From Pelagimonas varians (GTDB lineage Bacteria; Pseudomonadota; Alphaproteobacteria; Rhodobacterales; Rhodobacteraceae), in NCBI RefSeq assembly GCF_003208435.1, contig NZ_QKMF01000020.1:1-64000 (forward strand): a stretch of DNA of 64,000 bases. Direction: 5' to 3'. The notes under the pieces are model-generated. The model did not search any database, had not been told where the DNA came from, and saw only the letters and a program-made list of their open reading frames with translations. Positions 18,437 through 27,329 of this stretch are shown one piece after another. The position numbers were made by a program, and so were the translations under genes. How positions within the stretch are numbered: the stretch's first letter is position 1; each line of letters opens with the position of its first letter.

Positions 18437-20359
18437 ATGAAAAAACTGCTTTTGGCCACGGCCGCGATCCTGACGATTCCACACATCGCCAGCGCTGGGG
18501 ATTCAACCAGCTTGGACGGGTTGCCTCCGGTTTTCTCACCGCGTCCGTATTCGCCCTATGCTGAACGGGCCTTTCCCGAACACGTCTATTTTGGCGACAC
18601 GCATGTGCATACCGGCCTGTCAGGCGATGCCGGCGGCGGCGGCACCCGATTGATGCCGCGTGATGCCTATCGTTTTGCACGCGGCGAAGAGGTCACTTCA
18701 AACACCGGTCAGCAGGTTAAACTGCGCACACCCTTTGATTTCTACATGATTACCGACCATTCCGATGGCATGGGGGCGATCACGGACATGATCGCCGGCA
18801 CCCCGAACATATTGGCTGATCCGGACGGCAAAAAGTTTCACGAAGGCTTTAGCGCCGGTGGCCAGCAAGCACAGGAAGCCGCCACCGAGCTGGTTCGACA
18901 GTTTTCACAAGGGGAGCTGTCCGAAGCCCTGAACTATCAACCGGGAAACCCCGCCTATAAACGTGTCTGGGACGGGATTATCCAAGCCGCTGAAGAATTC
19001 AACGATCCGGGCCATTTCACCACCTTTATCGCCTATGAGTGGACGTCGCTGGAAAAAGGAAACAACCTGCATCGCAACGTGATTTTTCGCGATGGGCCTG
19101 AACGGGCCGGACAAATTGTGCCCTATACCACCACACCGCCACTCGGCAGCCCAGATCCCAAAGATTTATGGAAATGGCTGGAAAACTACGAAGCCGCAAC
19201 TGGCGGCGATGTGACCGCGATCCCGCATAACGGCAATCTTTCCAATGGTATGATGTTTGCCTTGCAAGACGATTTCAATGGCGGGGCCGCCTATGATGCC
19301 GACTATGCCCAGCAGCGCAACAAATGGGAACGCCTGTACGAGGCCACTCAAATCAAGGGTGACGGAGAGGCCCATCCAATGCTGTCCCCAGATGACGAGT
19401 TCGCCGATTTCGAAACGTGGGATTGGGCAAATCTGGATGCCTCCGAAGCCAAAACCCCCGAGATGTTGCCGGGCGAATATGTCCGGTCCGGTTTGCAACG
19501 TGGATTTCAGCTTGAAAACACATTGGGCATCAACCCGTTCAAATTCGGCCTTGTTGGTGCGTCCGACACGCATACGGGGCTTTCGACACCGGACAACGAC
19601 AACTTTTTCGGCAAATTTACGGCCTATGAGCCAAGTGAGCATCGCGCAAATCACCTGTCGAAACGCAATGAAGCACTCGATATCGAATATCATTCCTGGC
19701 GGTATATCACCGGCGGTTTGACCGCCGTTTGGGCCACAGCCAACACCCGCGGTGCCATTTTTGACGCGATGGAGCGGCGCGAAGTCTATTCCACCACGGG
19801 TCCACGCATAAGAGTGCGTTTCTTTGGCGGATGGGATTTCACGGCGGACGATGCGAACCGGCGCGATCTGGCCGTGGTTGGATACACCAAAGGCGTGCCA
19901 ATGGGGGCCGATTTACACCCCAGCACATCGCAAGCACCTTCATTCTTGGTCTACGCGCTTCGGGATCCACAAGGCGCAAATTTGGACCGCGTGCAAATCG
20001 TCAAAGGATGGCTGGATGCAGATGGTAGCCCGCGCGAACAAGTGTACGATGTCGCATGGTCTGACAATCGGGTGCCGGGCAGCGACGGCAAGTTGCCTGC
20101 CGTCGGGAACACCGTTGACCTGTCCGTTCCATACTGGACCAACACAATTGGGGCAGCCGAACTGGGAACCGTGTGGCAAGATCCTGATTTTGATCCGTCA
20201 CTACAAGCGTTCTACTACGCCCGTGTGATCGAAATTCCGACTCCGCGTTGGACGGCGTATGATGCTGTGAAATTCAATCTCACTTTGCCAGAAAAGATCC
20301 CTTTGACCGTGCAGGAACGCGCCTATTCCTCCCCGATCTGGTTCAACCCAGAACCCTGA
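18437..20359 (+). CDS. Exported DUF3604 metallohydrolase-like protein (PHP-like fold)
   Basis: A 640-residue protein with a clear signal peptide (MKKLLLATAAILTIPHIASA). It belongs to the DUF3604 family, whose motifs resemble the PHP phosphoesterase metal centre: GDTHVHTGLSGD near residue 50, MITDHSDG near 104, AIPHNGNLSNG near 263 and GASDTHTG near 375. These His and Asp residues would hold two or three metal ions, so a periplasmic hydrolase of a phospho- or sulfo-ester is plausible; no substrate is established. The ATG at 18437 follows gggga. It stands alone. The open frame upstream (from 18317) lacks family similarity. Confidence 0.85.
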   Translation: MKKLLLATAAILTIPHIASAGDSTSLDGLPPVFSPRPYSPYAERAFPEHVYFGDTHVHTGLSGDAGGGGTRLMPRDAYRFARGEEVTSNTGQQVKLRTPFDFYMITDHSDGMGAITDMIAGTPNILADPDGKKFHEGFSAGGQQAQEAATELVRQFSQGELSEALNYQPGNPAYKRVWDGIIQAAEEFNDPGHFTTFIAYEWTSLEKGNNLHRNVIFRDGPERAGQIVPYTTTPPLGSPDPKDLWKWLENYEAATGGDVTAIPHNGNLSNGMMFALQDDFNGGAAYDADYAQQRNKWERLYEATQIKGDGEAHPMLSPDDEFADFETWDWANLDASEAKTPEMLPGEYVRSGLQRGFQLENTLGINPFKFGLVGASDTHTGLSTPDNDNFFGKFTAYEPSEHRANHLSKRNEALDIEYHSWRYITGGLTAVWATANTRGAIFDAMERREVYSTTGPRIRVRFFGGWDFTADDANRRDLAVVGYTKGVPMGADLHPSTSQAPSFLVYALRDPQGANLDRVQIVKGWLDADGSPREQVYDVAWSDNRVPGSDGKLPAVGNTVDLSVPYWTNTIGAAELGTVWQDPDFDPSLQAFYYARVIEIPTPRWTAYDAVKFNLTLPEKIPLTVQERAYSSPIWFNPEP

Positions 20360-20505
20360 ACTGTTCCGGCTCTGTCGGACTGTATGCGGCCGCACCTTTG
20401 GGGCGGTCGTCCAAGCTGCACTTATTCAATCGAAAATATTCCAGCCAGCACAGACTTCGAACCGGATGCGCCCTGTTCAGATACTTGGGCACCGTCGCCC
20501 GTGTT

Positions 20506-21081
20506 CTATCTGTGTTTGTCGCTGGCGCGTAAGCGGCTCATTGTGACCGGCGTGATCCCCAAAAATGATGCAATCAATGAATGTGTAAAAATATCTTCAT
20601 AGCCGGGAAAAGTTTGGCGAAACCAGTTTAGCCGCTCAGCCCCGCCAAGGGCTGCGAGGCACCACTCTCGGTCGGCTTTATCGCTTAAGGCGTCACGCAA
20701 AACACCATTGGCCCAATTCCGGATCGGCTCGGACGAGATCATCAGGTTTGAGAGCAGTTCATTGTCGATCCGAACAACCGAAGCATCCGTCGTTGCCACA
20801 ATAGACACGAGAGACATACCGAGCCGCGTTCGGGCAATATTTGGCGTGACGACAACGGGGCCCACATAAAATCCGACACAAATCTCTTTGCCCTCCTGGT
20901 CACAAATACTGCTTGCCAAACACCCTTCCAATAGAATGAATTCGTCTGTTTCGGGCTGCCCTTGCTGTGTCAGGTACGAGCCTTTGTTCAATTGCTTGCC
21001 TGTCCAATCAGACGCAAAACCGCCCGCCCCAGCCATGTAACCAAGATCGGACGATTGTGTAAGAAAGGTTCGTAGATCCAT
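20506..21081 (-). CDS. Crp/Fnr-type transcriptional regulator
   Basis: A 191-residue protein with an N-terminal cyclic-nucleotide-binding-like beta-roll (about 15-115; KGSYLTQQGQPETDEFILLEG) and a C-terminal helix-turn-helix (SLIASFLGITPVTMSRLR, about 172-189). It is short for the family and ends right after the recognition helix. The ATG at 21081 is preferred; a TTG lies six codons upstream. The gene is divergent from the four-helix membrane protein gene at 21160, with which it shares a promoter region of about 80 bp. Confidence 0.82.
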   Translation of the reverse strand: MDLRTFLTQSSDLGYMAGAGGFASDWTGKQLNKGSYLTQQGQPETDEFILLEGCLASSICDQEGKEICVGFYVGPVVVTPNIARTRLGMSLVSIVATTDASVVRIDNELLSNLMISSEPIRNWANGVLRDALSDKADREWCLAALGGAERLNWFRQTFPGYEDIFTHSLIASFLGITPVTMSRLRASDKHR

Positions 21082-21159
21082 CTTGGCGTACCTTATCAAA
21101 TGATAATGCGACTGACTGCGTCAACGACCATGTGTGGCACAGCACAAGGAGATTGCAAA

Positions 21160-21708
21160 ATGCCGAAAAGAATTCAGTTCAAACACATCGGATGGATCGC
21201 GATTGGTGCGGGCGTAACAGGCGTATCAATCTATCTGCTTATGATCAATGTAACGCTCGCCCATATCGAAGCTGTCTCTGGCCAGATCCCTTTTGACATG
21301 CGCCCTTTCGGGTATGCCCCCGCAGATGCCGCGATGATGCTTGATGCCTTGGGTGCCGATGGCCGCAAATACTATCTCAGCCACCAGATCTTGCTGGATA
21401 CCATTTATCCGGCCATGCTCGCGCTGACTTTGATCGCTACCATTTGTTGGTTTGGCCAACGCATGCCAAAAAGCAAACTTGTGCGCGCAGGCATCGCCGC
21501 TTCGGTTGGGGCCGCTCTGTTCGATTATGTCGAAAACCTTGGTATCGCGGCTATGATTTTGAACTGGCCAGACATTTCCGCACCACTTGTTTTTTCGGCG
21601 AGCGCAGCGACAATTGTAAAGTCGTGTCTTACAACTGTGGCTGTTTCAATGGCGTTTCTCATCGGAATAATCTGGACGCGATTGCCAAAAGAAGACCTAG
21701 GGCGATAG
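21160..21708 (+). CDS. Hypothetical four-helix membrane protein
   Basis: A 182-residue integral membrane protein with hydrophobic helices at about 10-32, 86-106, 118-140 and 146-170. The ATG at 21160 follows an excellent ribosome site (acaaggag). Extracytoplasmic loop residues 33-85 contain a conserved-looking segment (MRPFGYAPADAAMMLDALGADGRKYYLS). I do not recognise the family with certainty. The divergent Crp-like regulator gene suggests it is conditionally expressed. Confidence 0.7.
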   Translation: MPKRIQFKHIGWIAIGAGVTGVSIYLLMINVTLAHIEAVSGQIPFDMRPFGYAPADAAMMLDALGADGRKYYLSHQILLDTIYPAMLALTLIATICWFGQRMPKSKLVRAGIAASVGAALFDYVENLGIAAMILNWPDISAPLVFSASAATIVKSCLTTVAVSMAFLIGIIWTRLPKEDLGR

Positions 21709-22644
21709 GCAGCCAACGGCACATTCATCCGCTTGGCCGGCGTTCGACCCACAAAAAGGCTGCACTCAAGCTCGTGTCAAAGCCGGCACCCATCACACCC
21801 AGCGTAGCAGCCGGTATTGGTCCGATGAGTATCACAAAAGGCTGCGTCGGGATGGCTTCAAAGTCTCCCCTCCCATGCATGGAAACATGCTCTTGCAGGC
21901 AATAGATGGCGGCAAGGGTAATTGGTCAGTGCTGCCATCTGGACCTGACAATTCGATCACGTAGATATCGGCACGTTCTGTTTCCAACCAAAGCATTCCG
22001 TCCGGAATAATCGAGACGGCTCACCTGAACAGCCATGAAATTTTTCATCGTCGCAGCGGTCGCTTCAAAATTCGCTCCACCCGGTTTTTTCGTCGTGTTT
22101 TTGAACAGATTTGCGCTGTGTCGATGGTAGTGTCCTAGGATAGTCCAGAAATGGATGGGGGCCGCAACAAGCGATCCCCACAAATATCGGCGCGCAGCAT
22201 TGAGCCGCGCCATCGGTCGCAATGGACACACTTCGGTTTCCTCCCCGAGCACAGGGTCGCAGGCACAAGTCAGAGCGGTTTCCATTCGAATTTTGAGGTC
22301 AACCTTGTTGAATGTGACTGGGAACTAACCCGGTATGCCCCACCATTCGTGGCCTCGCTTCTTTTGAAGGCTGTCTAGTGCGGTCTGAATGGCAGCACAA
22401 AAACCCGAAAATTGGAGTGGCATTAACCCCTCTCGCCGTCCTGAAGCTTTGCGGCGCACAGGGTTCGCTTTTCCCGGATCGGCGGGTTTTTCAATTTCTG
22501 CTTTGGGGTGACATGTGAGCACCTGTATCTCCGCAAGGCAGATTTGAGCCCAAGGCACCCGATATTGCAGGGCGCTTCGAAAGTCGCTAACAGTGGATTT
22601 AGCAGAACGCCGGGTCAACGGCGCTGTTTACACCGAGACCTTCT
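21709..22644. other. 936-bp stretch without a convincing gene
   Basis: Short overlapping frames only. The one worth noting is 22325-22618 on the minus strand: 97 residues ending in HEWWGIPG with basic, proline-rich segments (CHPKAEIEKPADPGKANP). This composition resembles small spurious ORFs that recur in intergenic regions of related genomes, so it may mark a dispersed non-coding element rather than a protein. Confidence 0.4.
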
Positions 22645-22893
22645 ATGACATTCTCAAAGATGGCTGCCTATGAGCAGCCACTCAAGTGGCTGGCTGTTGC
22701 GCTGGGGCTTATGAGCACCGTTTCTATCGTTCAAGACTGGCAGCTTGCTGCAATGATGTTTGGATTGCCGTTCTGTTTGATATGGATTTATTGTGCATGG
22801 CTACGCACCGAGCCACAGCTGAAGTACATCAACATAGTTTTCACGCTGCTTTATATTTACGGGATAGCGCGATATTTTTTGATTGACGGATGA
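22645..22893 (+). CDS. Small hypothetical membrane protein
   Basis: An 82-residue protein with three hydrophobic segments (about 12-30, 32-51 and 58-78). No known family is recognised; three-helix proteins of this size are common and mostly uncharacterised. It has no clear operon partner. The coding call rests on the coherent membrane topology and on the intact frame in an otherwise gene-poor stretch. Confidence 0.5.
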   Translation: MTFSKMAAYEQPLKWLAVALGLMSTVSIVQDWQLAAMMFGLPFCLIWIYCAWLRTEPQLKYINIVFTLLYIYGIARYFLIDG

Positions 22894-23109
22894 CACTTGA
22901 GATTGGTGCCCCGTGTGAAAATGCACGTGAGCCAGATCCGCTTCGCTGCCATCTGCCCAACACTACACTGTAAGACACACAAAACCCTGATGATCATACG
23001 CGGTTTCAGCGCCTTCCCGCGATATTGAGGGGCTGCTGCGCTGGCTCTGTCCTGCGCAGCAGCGCGATGATAGCGCGGCATGCTGTCCGCGCCCATCGCG
23101 CATTCCCAG

Positions 23110-23562
23110 CTATAGCCCGGCTGCGATGGCCGAAAACTTTTCTAGCGCGCCCTGCATCCGTAGAACGGCCGGATTGTCGGAGGCTAAACCATGCGACGGT
23201 GCAATCGCCGTCGGTTCATCATATGTGGCCCATGTCTGTCCATTCACGTCTTCGAAAAACAAAATCCGCAAAGGCAGGTAGAGTGCCATGGTTTGCCCCT
23301 GTTGCAGCGCCGTCGCCCCGATTTTAGGACTGCCAAACAGAACAACTGTCGTTGGGCGCAAGGTTTCCCCGACCGACGCATTGCCCTGTGCAAAATCGAC
23401 GATTGTGAATACCCGCGCTCCGGCGGCTTCTACGGCACCTGTCAACCTTTCAACAGATGTCTCAACGCTTGCATTGCTGGCGATATTGATGCGCTCTGCC
23501 ATGGCTGTACTCGCTGCAAGACCAATGAGGATTGCGGTTCCAAGTGTTCTGAAGTTTCCCAT
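23110..23562 (-). CDS. Exported DUF302 domain protein
   Basis: A 150-residue protein with a signal peptide (GNFRTLGTAILIGLAASTAMA) and a DUF302 domain (TVVLFGSPKIGATALQQGQTMALYLPLRILFFED). DUF302 proteins have a small alpha/beta fold; their function is not firmly known. Two in-frame ATGs occur six bases apart. The one at 23562 is preferred because GGAG lies at the right distance from it, while it abuts the ATG at 23568. The gene is divergent from the winged-helix/TPR regulator, and a second DUF302 gene lies on the other side of that regulator. Confidence 0.82.
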   Translation of the reverse strand: MGNFRTLGTAILIGLAASTAMAERINIASNASVETSVERLTGAVEAAGARVFTIVDFAQGNASVGETLRPTTVVLFGSPKIGATALQQGQTMALYLPLRILFFEDVNGQTWATYDEPTAIAPSHGLASDNPAVLRMQGALEKFSAIAAGL

Positions 23563-23665
23563 TTCCATCTCCGATATGTTTCAATGCTCGATTATTGCCG
23601 GATCTACGGTCATAGTGCTTGGGCGGGGCTGGCCCGTTTCTGGAGGATTTTGGGAGGATCGACTT

Positions 23666-25159
23666 TTGGATACTGCTCATCCCGAGATTTGGCGCTTTGA
23701 ACCGTTTGTTTTGAACATGGCCGCCTCCGAATTGACCCGCGATGGACAGGCCGTCGGCATCGAGCCACAAAGCCTGCGCATTTTGGCCTATCTGATTGCC
23801 AACCGGGACCGAGTGGTCAGCCGCGATGACCTGATCGAAACGATTTGGCAAGGACGCTCCATTAGCGATTGGGCGGTGTCCGGTGCAATCAAGGCTGTAC
23901 GGGCGGCCCTTGGCGATCAGGGCAAGGAAAAGCAATTTGTTCGAACCATCCATTCGAGGGGCTATCGGTTCGTTGCCGATGTCATCCCGCAAGTTCAAAA
24001 CACACCAAAGCCGACCGTGCTGGTGCGCCTGTTTCGCGTCCCTCCAGACGTCGAGAGCGCGGCCTATTTGGCCGATGGCCTAACGGATGATCTGATCACA
24101 AGCTTGTCGCGCCACCATGGTTTGAAAGTAATGTCTTACAATTCATCACGGGCTCTTTCGGATAAAGAGCCGCCCAAGGACATCGGAATTTCCAATATCG
24201 TCGACGGAAGCCTGCGCCAATTTGGCGACATTATCCGCATCAATGTATCGGTTCTAGACAGCACAGGGACGGATCAAGTCTGGGCAGAACGGTTCGATCT
24301 GACCAGAGCAAGCCTGCTGGCAGGGCATGACCGGATCGGGGATCGTTTGGCCGATGTTTTATCGCCAGGCCGGCCAGTGGCGCACCCTTTGCAACACGGA
24401 ACCCGCAATCCTGAGGCCTATGACCAATACTTGAAGGGGCGCTATGCCTACTTTAGATATGAACCCGCCGCATTTGCCGAAGCACTGGATCATTTTTCCC
24501 GCGCAGCCAAGCTTGACCCGACATTTGCCGATGCCGTCGCCCAACAGGCTTATTGCCGAAACACTCTCTATGTCTTTGGGTTGCCGGGCGCTGACAAGAC
24601 GCTCGACGCGGCCGAAGCGCTTGCCAGACGAGCGATCCAACTCGATGATGGATCGGCGCTAGGATACGCGAAATTGGGCTGGGTTTTGGGCTATCGCGGA
24701 CAACCCGACGCAACCATTGCAGCGTTTGAGGCCGCCCTTGCGCGAAATCCAGACAGTGCTGAAGTCTACCATTCCTACGGCGAAACGATGAACCGTTTGG
24801 CACAACCCGACCTTGCCGAACCGCTGCTCCGAACCGCGTTCTCCAAAGACAGCTATTTTCCGCCAAGCTGGGATTTTCCGCGCGGACACACAGCACTTCT
24901 TTTGGGGGAACATGCCCAGGCGATCGCGCAATTCTGCTCTGTTCTCGAAAAAGTTGACCGTTTTATTCCCGCTCGTGTCCAACTTGTCCGGGCATATTGT
25001 GAGGCTGGAGACCGTGAAGCGGCGGCCGCTGAAGTCGCAAAGATCAAAACCATCGCCCCGAAGTACAGTCTCGCACACGCAGAACGCATGTTTCCCTATC
25101 CGGTCGCCAAAGTCCGTGACGGCCTGATCGCCGCGCTGACCGGAGCGGGCATGACGTAA
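23666..25159 (+). CDS. Winged-helix (CadC/OmpR-type) and TPR transcriptional regulator
   Basis: A 497-residue protein with an N-terminal Trans_reg_C winged helix (about 3-100; SRDDLIETIWQGRSISDWAVSGAIKAVRAAL, then RTIHSRGYRFVADV), a TolB-like middle domain (about 115-230; YLADGLTDDLITSLSRH) and a C-terminal set of TPR repeats (about 250-480). No transmembrane helix is seen. The start is the TTG at 23666, supported by GGAGG eight bases upstream and by the family's usual start (about 6-10 residues before RFEPF). The open frame continues far upstream but overlaps the divergent DUF302 gene. It probably regulates one or both DUF302 genes; inference from position. Confidence 0.85.
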   Translation: MDTAHPEIWRFEPFVLNMAASELTRDGQAVGIEPQSLRILAYLIANRDRVVSRDDLIETIWQGRSISDWAVSGAIKAVRAALGDQGKEKQFVRTIHSRGYRFVADVIPQVQNTPKPTVLVRLFRVPPDVESAAYLADGLTDDLITSLSRHHGLKVMSYNSSRALSDKEPPKDIGISNIVDGSLRQFGDIIRINVSVLDSTGTDQVWAERFDLTRASLLAGHDRIGDRLADVLSPGRPVAHPLQHGTRNPEAYDQYLKGRYAYFRYEPAAFAEALDHFSRAAKLDPTFADAVAQQAYCRNTLYVFGLPGADKTLDAAEALARRAIQLDDGSALGYAKLGWVLGYRGQPDATIAAFEAALARNPDSAEVYHSYGETMNRLAQPDLAEPLLRTAFSKDSYFPPSWDFPRGHTALLLGEHAQAIAQFCSVLEKVDRFIPARVQLVRAYCEAGDREAAAAEVAKIKTIAPKYSLAHAERMFPYPVAKVRDGLIAALTGAGMT

Positions 25160-25450
25160 CCCGGTACGCGCAAAGAATTTCTGCGGCTAGGCCTTAAAAC
25201 CGGCCATCCGGCTTTGCCAGACGGACCGATGGCAGCGCGTTTGAAATGAACCAAACCGAAGCTGACGAACATGATTGCGATACAGGTTTTTAACACAAAA
25301 CCTTTCCACATGAGGTTTGAAAGGGGATCCTCGGATTCCAAGGGCGAAAGCCATAGGGATTGATATTGACGTCACATTGGAAGCGCGAAGCTTTGCGCCG
25401 ATCTCAATCGTGGTCAGTTCAAGGTCAAGTCTGGTCCGCCTGCCCCCACT

Positions 25451-25837
25451 TCAAACCGCAGCTATGGCATTTTTCAGCAGTTGGCGCACATTGTCCGCAA
25501 CGTCCTTGAGATCATCGTTCGGGATCGCCTGCATCGATGCGACCGGATCCACGGCGCTGATTTCGATCCCCTCTTCGGTCTCGCGCAGGATAACGTTGCA
25601 AGGCAACATCGCGCCGACCCGAGGCTCCATGCCGATAGCTTCCCAAGCCATGGTAGGATTGCAGGCCCCCAAGATGCGATACGCTGCCATATCCTTGTCG
25701 ATCTTCTTCTTCATAGTCGCTGCAACGTCGATTTCCGTGAGGACACCGAACCCGTTTTCCGCCAACGCATTGCGAACCCGCGCATCGACATCATCAAAGC
25801 TTGCGTCTTGGATAATGCGATTGATTGTGTAGGTCAT
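25451..25837 (-). CDS. DUF302 domain protein, cytoplasmic
   Basis: A 128-residue DUF302 protein without a signal peptide: ALAENGFGVLTEIDV and LGACNPTMAWEAIG, then MLPCNVILRE, are the usual conserved strands. Unlike the exported copy at 23110-23562 it stays in the cytoplasm and keeps the typical Cys pair (GACNP and LPCNV). The ATG at 25837 follows gagggag. It is transcribed towards the end of the regulator gene. Confidence 0.88.
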   Translation of the reverse strand: MTYTINRIIQDASFDDVDARVRNALAENGFGVLTEIDVAATMKKKIDKDMAAYRILGACNPTMAWEAIGMEPRVGAMLPCNVILRETEEGIEISAVDPVASMQAIPNDDLKDVADNVRQLLKNAIAAV

Positions 25838-26287
25838 GAAGAACTCCCTCGTTTCAAATATTGATCTTTCAAAATGCAAACCGCCGAGCATTGCGCGAAT
25901 GGCAGCTGCGGCAGGTTATTGCGTGGCGCGCTGCAGTTACGCTGCACTTCAACATCGTGCAGTCACTAAAGACCGGCCCCAATTTTGATTTTCAATAGCT
26001 TCAGAAATCTCCAAAGCGCCGTCAAGCTCTAAGCAGTGATGCCGTAAAGTGATTTTCATCCTCGTATGGTACAGCGGGTTGCCGCTGCCCAGCGTGCCAA
26101 CATCTGCGCAGTCTACGGATTGCCGGTTTCTCGATCCGTGGGACAAGGCCGCGACCAATCGGAAAACCTGCCGCCATACGAAGCCCCTTGCCTTTGGAAA
26201 ACGCTACCGATTAACTGAAGCTACCCCTGCCCCGTAATGTAAGTGCGACGGGGCCTGCCGTCGAATAAAGAAAGAGAGACTTGGGAA

Positions 26288-26980
26288 ATGTTTGCGCGAG
26301 AGCATATTGAATACAAAGCCTTGGACCTGCCGGATCGCGCAGACCTAACCGACGAAGAGATGCTTTCGCAGGCTCGGGAATTCTACGATACAATGAAACG
26401 CCGCCACACGGTTCGCCACTTTTCTGACCGGCCAGTGGCACGAGATGTAATTGAGAAGTGTATTGCCACTGCAGGGACAGCGCCTTCTGGGGCAAATCAT
26501 CAACCTTGGCATTTCGTGGCCATCTCGGACCCCGAAATTAAAAGACAAATTCGCTTGGCCGCCGAGGAGGAAGAACGCAAGTTTTATGAAGGAGCCGGTG
26601 GTGATGAATGGCTAAAAGCGTTGGAGCCACTTGGCACAAATGAAGACAAACCGCATTTGGAAAAAGCGCCTTGGTTGATCGTGATATTTGCGCAGCGCTG
26701 GGGGCATTTTGACGACGGCACCCGCTTCAAGAACTATTACGTGCCAGAAAGTACCGGCATAGCCTCAGGAATCTTGTTGACCGCACTGCATCTCGCTGGG
26801 CTCGTTTCATTGACGCACACGCCCAACCCGATGAAATTTTTGACCCAATTGCTCGGGCGTCCAGATCACGAAAAACCGATCATGATTGTCGCGGTTGGTC
26901 ATCCAAGTGCAGATGCGAAAATTCCGAAAGTGGCCAAATTGAAAAAGCCGCTCACCGAAATCATGACCCTTTTGGAATAA
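26288..26980 (+). CDS. Nitroreductase-fold flavoprotein, iodotyrosine deiodinase (IYD)-like
   Basis: A 230-residue FMN protein. The FMN loop KRRHTVRHFSDRPV (about 37-50) and AGTAPSGANHQPWHFV are those of the IYD subfamily rather than of generic nitroreductases. The three residues by which IYD grips its amino-acid substrate (Glu, Tyr and Lys in human IYD, spaced 4 and 21 apart) are present with the same spacing: E96, Y100 and K121. The C-terminal LTHTPNPM and LLGRPDHEKPIMIVAVGHP also agree. Family members reductively dehalogenate halogenated tyrosine. The ATG at 26288 is preferred to an in-frame start 15 codons upstream. The true substrate in this bacterium is unknown, but halotyrosines occur in the sea. 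Confidence 0.85.
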   Translation: MFAREHIEYKALDLPDRADLTDEEMLSQAREFYDTMKRRHTVRHFSDRPVARDVIEKCIATAGTAPSGANHQPWHFVAISDPEIKRQIRLAAEEEERKFYEGAGGDEWLKALEPLGTNEDKPHLEKAPWLIVIFAQRWGHFDDGTRFKNYYVPESTGIASGILLTALHLAGLVSLTHTPNPMKFLTQLLGRPDHEKPIMIVAVGHPSADAKIPKVAKLKKPLTEIMTLLE

Positions 26981-27299
26981 GCCACCGTCTATGACGAAGT
27001 TTGTGCGCTTTTTCGCAGTTGTTGGGCTGCATCCGGCGCGGTTAAGCTGTTCATTGCACCAGATGACGTCGGTGTTTATTTCAACGTTGTGCCAACTGCC
27101 CGTGGCTGGTGATTGTCCCCCGAGCTGGGCCCTTGCGCAACGCGACACCGTTCGAGTGGCTGATCTTGTTGATGATCCTCCACACTGCCCCTGAAAGTCA
27201 TCGTGAAGCCCCGCGGCAGTAATCAGTTGTCCTGAGCGCTTTTCGAAAGGCCTTGCCCCAGACCGGATGACCGGTGCCGGCCCAAACCGGATGTTAGAA

Positions 27300-27321
27300 G
27301 AAAGGCAGCGCACTGCCTTTC
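27300..27321 (-). terminator. Possible terminator of the sulfatase gene
   Basis: Perfect 9-bp stem GAAAGGCAG (27300-27308) / CTGCCTTTC (27313-27321) with a 4-nt loop, 9 bp past the sulfatase stop codon. In the minus direction it is followed by only a weak T-rich stretch (TTCTAAC), so termination may be inefficient. Confidence 0.4.
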
Positions 27322-27329
27322 GGGAAGAC

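Noticed and set aside
25949-26237. Short frames on both strands upstream of the IYD-like gene
   Set aside because: They overlap each other and lack any feature of real genes; treated as promoter region and spacer.
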